Of a stretch of DNA of 64,000 nt, positions 62,586-64,000 are shown piece after piece. Under the pieces are notes generated by a model, which worked only from the letters and a program-made list of their open reading frames with translations, ran no database searches and was not told the origin of the DNA. The stretch spans positions 1 to 64,000 of the forward strand of contig CAZVYQ010000001.1 of the NCBI GenBank assembly GCA_964631375.1. Direction: 5' to 3'. Position numbers and translations under genes: made by a program. This stretch comes from JAAYYM01 sp964631375. GTDB taxonomy: Bacteria > Bacillota > Clostridia > Lachnospirales > Lachnospiraceae. Numbering within the stretch: position 1 is the first letter of the stretch; each line of letters starts with the position of its first letter.

Positions 62586-62588
62586 ATA

Positions 62589-63314
62589 TTATAGGAGATT
62601 TCGCATTCGCAGCAGGATTTTCTTTTCCAATCTGCTGACCTGAACCTGACTGATTCCAAGTTCCTTTGCCACTTCAGTCTGTGTCCGATTATAAAAATAT
62701 CTTGACAGGATAAGCCTGCGTTCAGCTGATTCCAGATGCTCCATCAACTGTTTCAAAACCATGTGATTGAGTAGTTTATCTGTTTCATATTCTCCTCCGA
62801 GTTCAGATGCGGCCACTTTGTCTATGAGATAGGTTTCGCTGCCATCATTTCCATAAATAGGTTTATAGATTGACTCAACCTCTACATTTGCTTCCGTTGC
62901 CATAACAACCTCTTCTATAGACAATCCTGTTTCTTCTGCTATTTCCTGTAATGTCACATCACGCCCCCTTTGACCTGTCAGACGTTCTGCTGCATGCTTG
63001 ACCTTCCAACCGTTTTCCTTGATCGAACGACTTACCTTAACCATTCCGTCATCTCGCAGAAATCGTTTGATTTCACCCTGTATCATAGGAACAGCATAGG
63101 TTGAAAACTTCACTTCATAGGAGCAGTCAAACTTGTCAATGGCTTTCATCAAGCCTATGACCCCGACCTGAAACAAATCCTCTGCATCCTGCCCTCTGTT
63201 CAGGAATCTCCGGACAATACAGTGAACAAGTCCCAGATTGTTCTCTACCAGTTCTTCTCGAGCTTCTTTATCCCCTTGGTGTGATTTTTCAATCAAGGCA
63301 ATTAAGTCGCTCAT
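62589..63314 (-). CDS. sigF: RNA polymerase sporulation sigma factor SigF
   Basis: 241 residues. Region 2 (DAEDLFQVGVIGLMKAIDKFD), region 3 and region 4 (GISQVQVSRLEKKILLRM) are clear and the gene is the last of the spoIIA operon, which identifies it as sigma-F, the first forespore-specific sigma factor. Overlaps spoIIAB by 26 bp. No spoVAA follows directly, unlike in B. subtilis. Confidence 0.97.
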   Translation of the reverse strand: MSDLIALIEKSHQGDKEAREELVENNLGLVHCIVRRFLNRGQDAEDLFQVGVIGLMKAIDKFDCSYEVKFSTYAVPMIQGEIKRFLRDDGMVKVSRSIKENGWKVKHAAERLTGQRGRDVTLQEIAEETGLSIEEVVMATEANVEVESIYKPIYGNDGSETYLIDKVAASELGGEYETDKLLNHMVLKQLMEHLESAERRLILSRYFYNRTQTEVAKELGISQVQVSRLEKKILLRMRNLL

Positions 63315-63756
63315 CTAATCCATCCTTTATTTGATAGACATCATTCAGTTTCTTCGTCATATGTACTCTTGTCCCGACATTTGGACCCGATTCCACTGTC
63401 AGGGTATCCATAAATGCCTGCATAAATGCAAATCCCATGCCGGATCGTTCCAGATCCGGTCGTGACGTATACAACGGTTCCATTGCTCTTCCAACATTCA
63501 GCATACCCTTTCCTTCATCTATGATCGTAATCTGCAGTAGGTTGTCCTGTATCTGAGCCATCATGACAACAGTTCCCTCCGTATCCGGATAACCATGGAT
63601 GATTGCATTTGTAACAGCCTCTGACACTGCCGTTTTGACATCCGCCACCTCCTCCATGGTAGGATTCATACCTGCCATAAATGCTGCAATTGCTACTCTT
63701 GCAAATCCTTCGTTGATTGATTTGCTTGTAAATTCCAGCTTCATTTGATTTGTCAT
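63289..63756 (-). CDS. spoIIAB: Anti-sigma F factor / serine kinase SpoIIAB
   Basis: 155 residues of the GHKL fold. ATP-site motifs NAIIHGYPDTEG, DEGKGMLN and GMGFAFMQAFMD. Holds sigma-F inactive and phosphorylates SpoIIAA. 4-bp overlap with spoIIAA (ATGA), GGAGG ribosome site. Confidence 0.97.
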   Translation of the reverse strand: MTNQMKLEFTSKSINEGFARVAIAAFMAGMNPTMEEVADVKTAVSEAVTNAIIHGYPDTEGTVVMMAQIQDNLLQITIIDEGKGMLNVGRAMEPLYTSRPDLERSGMGFAFMQAFMDTLTVESGPNVGTRVHMTKKLNDVYQIKDGLDERLNCLD

Positions 63757-64000
63757 TGTTTCAAACCTCCATCATTTTTTTCCTCAATCACTTCTACCAC
63801 CTTATATAGTCCCGATATTTTGAAGATACGGCGTAGTCCTCCTCCTACATTAATTGCAAGCACCTTGCCTCCGAGCACTTCCATCTTCTTAAATCGTCCC
63901 ATGATCACTCCTATTCCTGAACTGTCCATAAAATCTGTTAACTCAAAGTCAAAAATAACATGTGATATATCTTTGCTTTCAATATACCGATCTGCTGTCT
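63753..64000 (-). CDS. spoIIAA: Anti-anti-sigma factor SpoIIAA (5' end cut by window edge)
   Basis: Reads on the minus strand from the window edge as ...HVIFDFELTDFMDSSGIGVI, the STAS domain with the phosphorylated Ser in DSSGIG, and ends EEKNDGGLKQ with its stop overlapping the spoIIAB start. The N-terminal part and the promoter lie outside the window. Confidence 0.95.
   Translation of the reverse strand, partial: TADRYIESKDISHVIFDFELTDFMDSSGIGVIMGRFKKMEVLGGKVLAINVGGGLRRIFKISGLYKVVEVIEEKNDGGLKQ

Noticed and set aside
62589..63314. Sigma factor as SigG instead of SigF
   Set aside because: It is encoded directly after spoIIAA and spoIIAB, the constant position of sigF.
1..64000. CRISPR arrays, tRNA or rRNA genes, prophage or insertion sequences
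   Set aside because: None seen: no regularly spaced repeats, cloverleaf-like sequences, transposase, integrase or phage structural genes.

Overview
The window looks like chromosomal DNA of a low-to-mid GC, endospore-forming Firmicute, most likely family Lachnospiraceae (Roseburia/Agathobacter-like). The basis is the spoIIA and spoVA sporulation genes, strong AGGAGG-type ribosome binding sites, LytTR regulators, DUF5685/DUF5721-type clostridial families and a PurF-like paralogue I associate with this family. The genus is a guess. A run of exactly 100 N (13524-13623) shows that this is a scaffold with an assembly gap. I saw no tRNA or rRNA gene, prophage, insertion sequence or CRISPR array.

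Layout. 1-3.5 kb: an OmpR-type response regulator cut by the window edge, a ComEA-like lipoprotein, a YdcZ-type membrane protein and an orphan solute-binding protein. 3.5-10 kb: arginine biosynthesis, with argC-GNAT-argJ-argB-argD leftward and argG rightward from a shared 444-bp control region. That region holds two good promoters overlapped by ArgR-type boxes at about 21-bp spacing. 10-19.7 kb: mixed genes, including a class II Fic protein, two LytTR regulators, a secreted protein with a candidate LytTR operator, a gap-interrupted DUF4397 protein, DegV, an M18 aminopeptidase, a GyrI-like protein, an orphan spoVAE behind a sigma-G-type promoter, and a DUF5721 protein. 19.8-30.6 kb: a MacA/MacB-like efflux operon, an S1-domain protein, two tandem CrtI-like oxidoreductases, a TetR regulator with a repeat operator, and a rhomboid protease.

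30.6-39.7 kb: the most unusual block, a leftward type VII secretion (T7SSb)-like operon. It encodes EssC, a YukD-like ubiquitin-fold protein, four consecutive WXG100-like proteins, an extracellular-VWA/TM/cytoplasmic-FHA protein and a DUF2974 lipase-fold protein. No EssB/YukC, EsaA/YueB or EssA is recognisable in or around it. Next upstream lie a DnaJ protein with a Cys-rich tail, a DUF5685 protein with two DxxxD motifs resembling isoprenoid synthases, and a zinc-ribbon membrane protein.

42-50.4 kb: a metallo-beta-lactamase-fold protein and a five-gene cluster (ABC ATPase, FtsX-type permease, serine hydrolase, response regulator, histidine kinase) that looks like an envelope-stress or peptide sensing/detoxification module. 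50.4-54.3 kb: spoVAA-AB-AC, then azlC-azlD, then spoVAD with its own sigma-G-like promoter. 54.3-62.6 kb: a hybrid histidine kinase, a large cyclic-nucleotide-binding-fold protein of unknown function, a PurF paralogue whose glutaminase site is destroyed, and a GT-C-type membrane protein. 62.6-64 kb: spoIIAA (partial)-spoIIAB-sigF. The sporulation genes form a coherent set: SigF and its SpoIIAA/SpoIIAB switch start the forespore programme, and SpoVA proteins later build the dipicolinic-acid channel.
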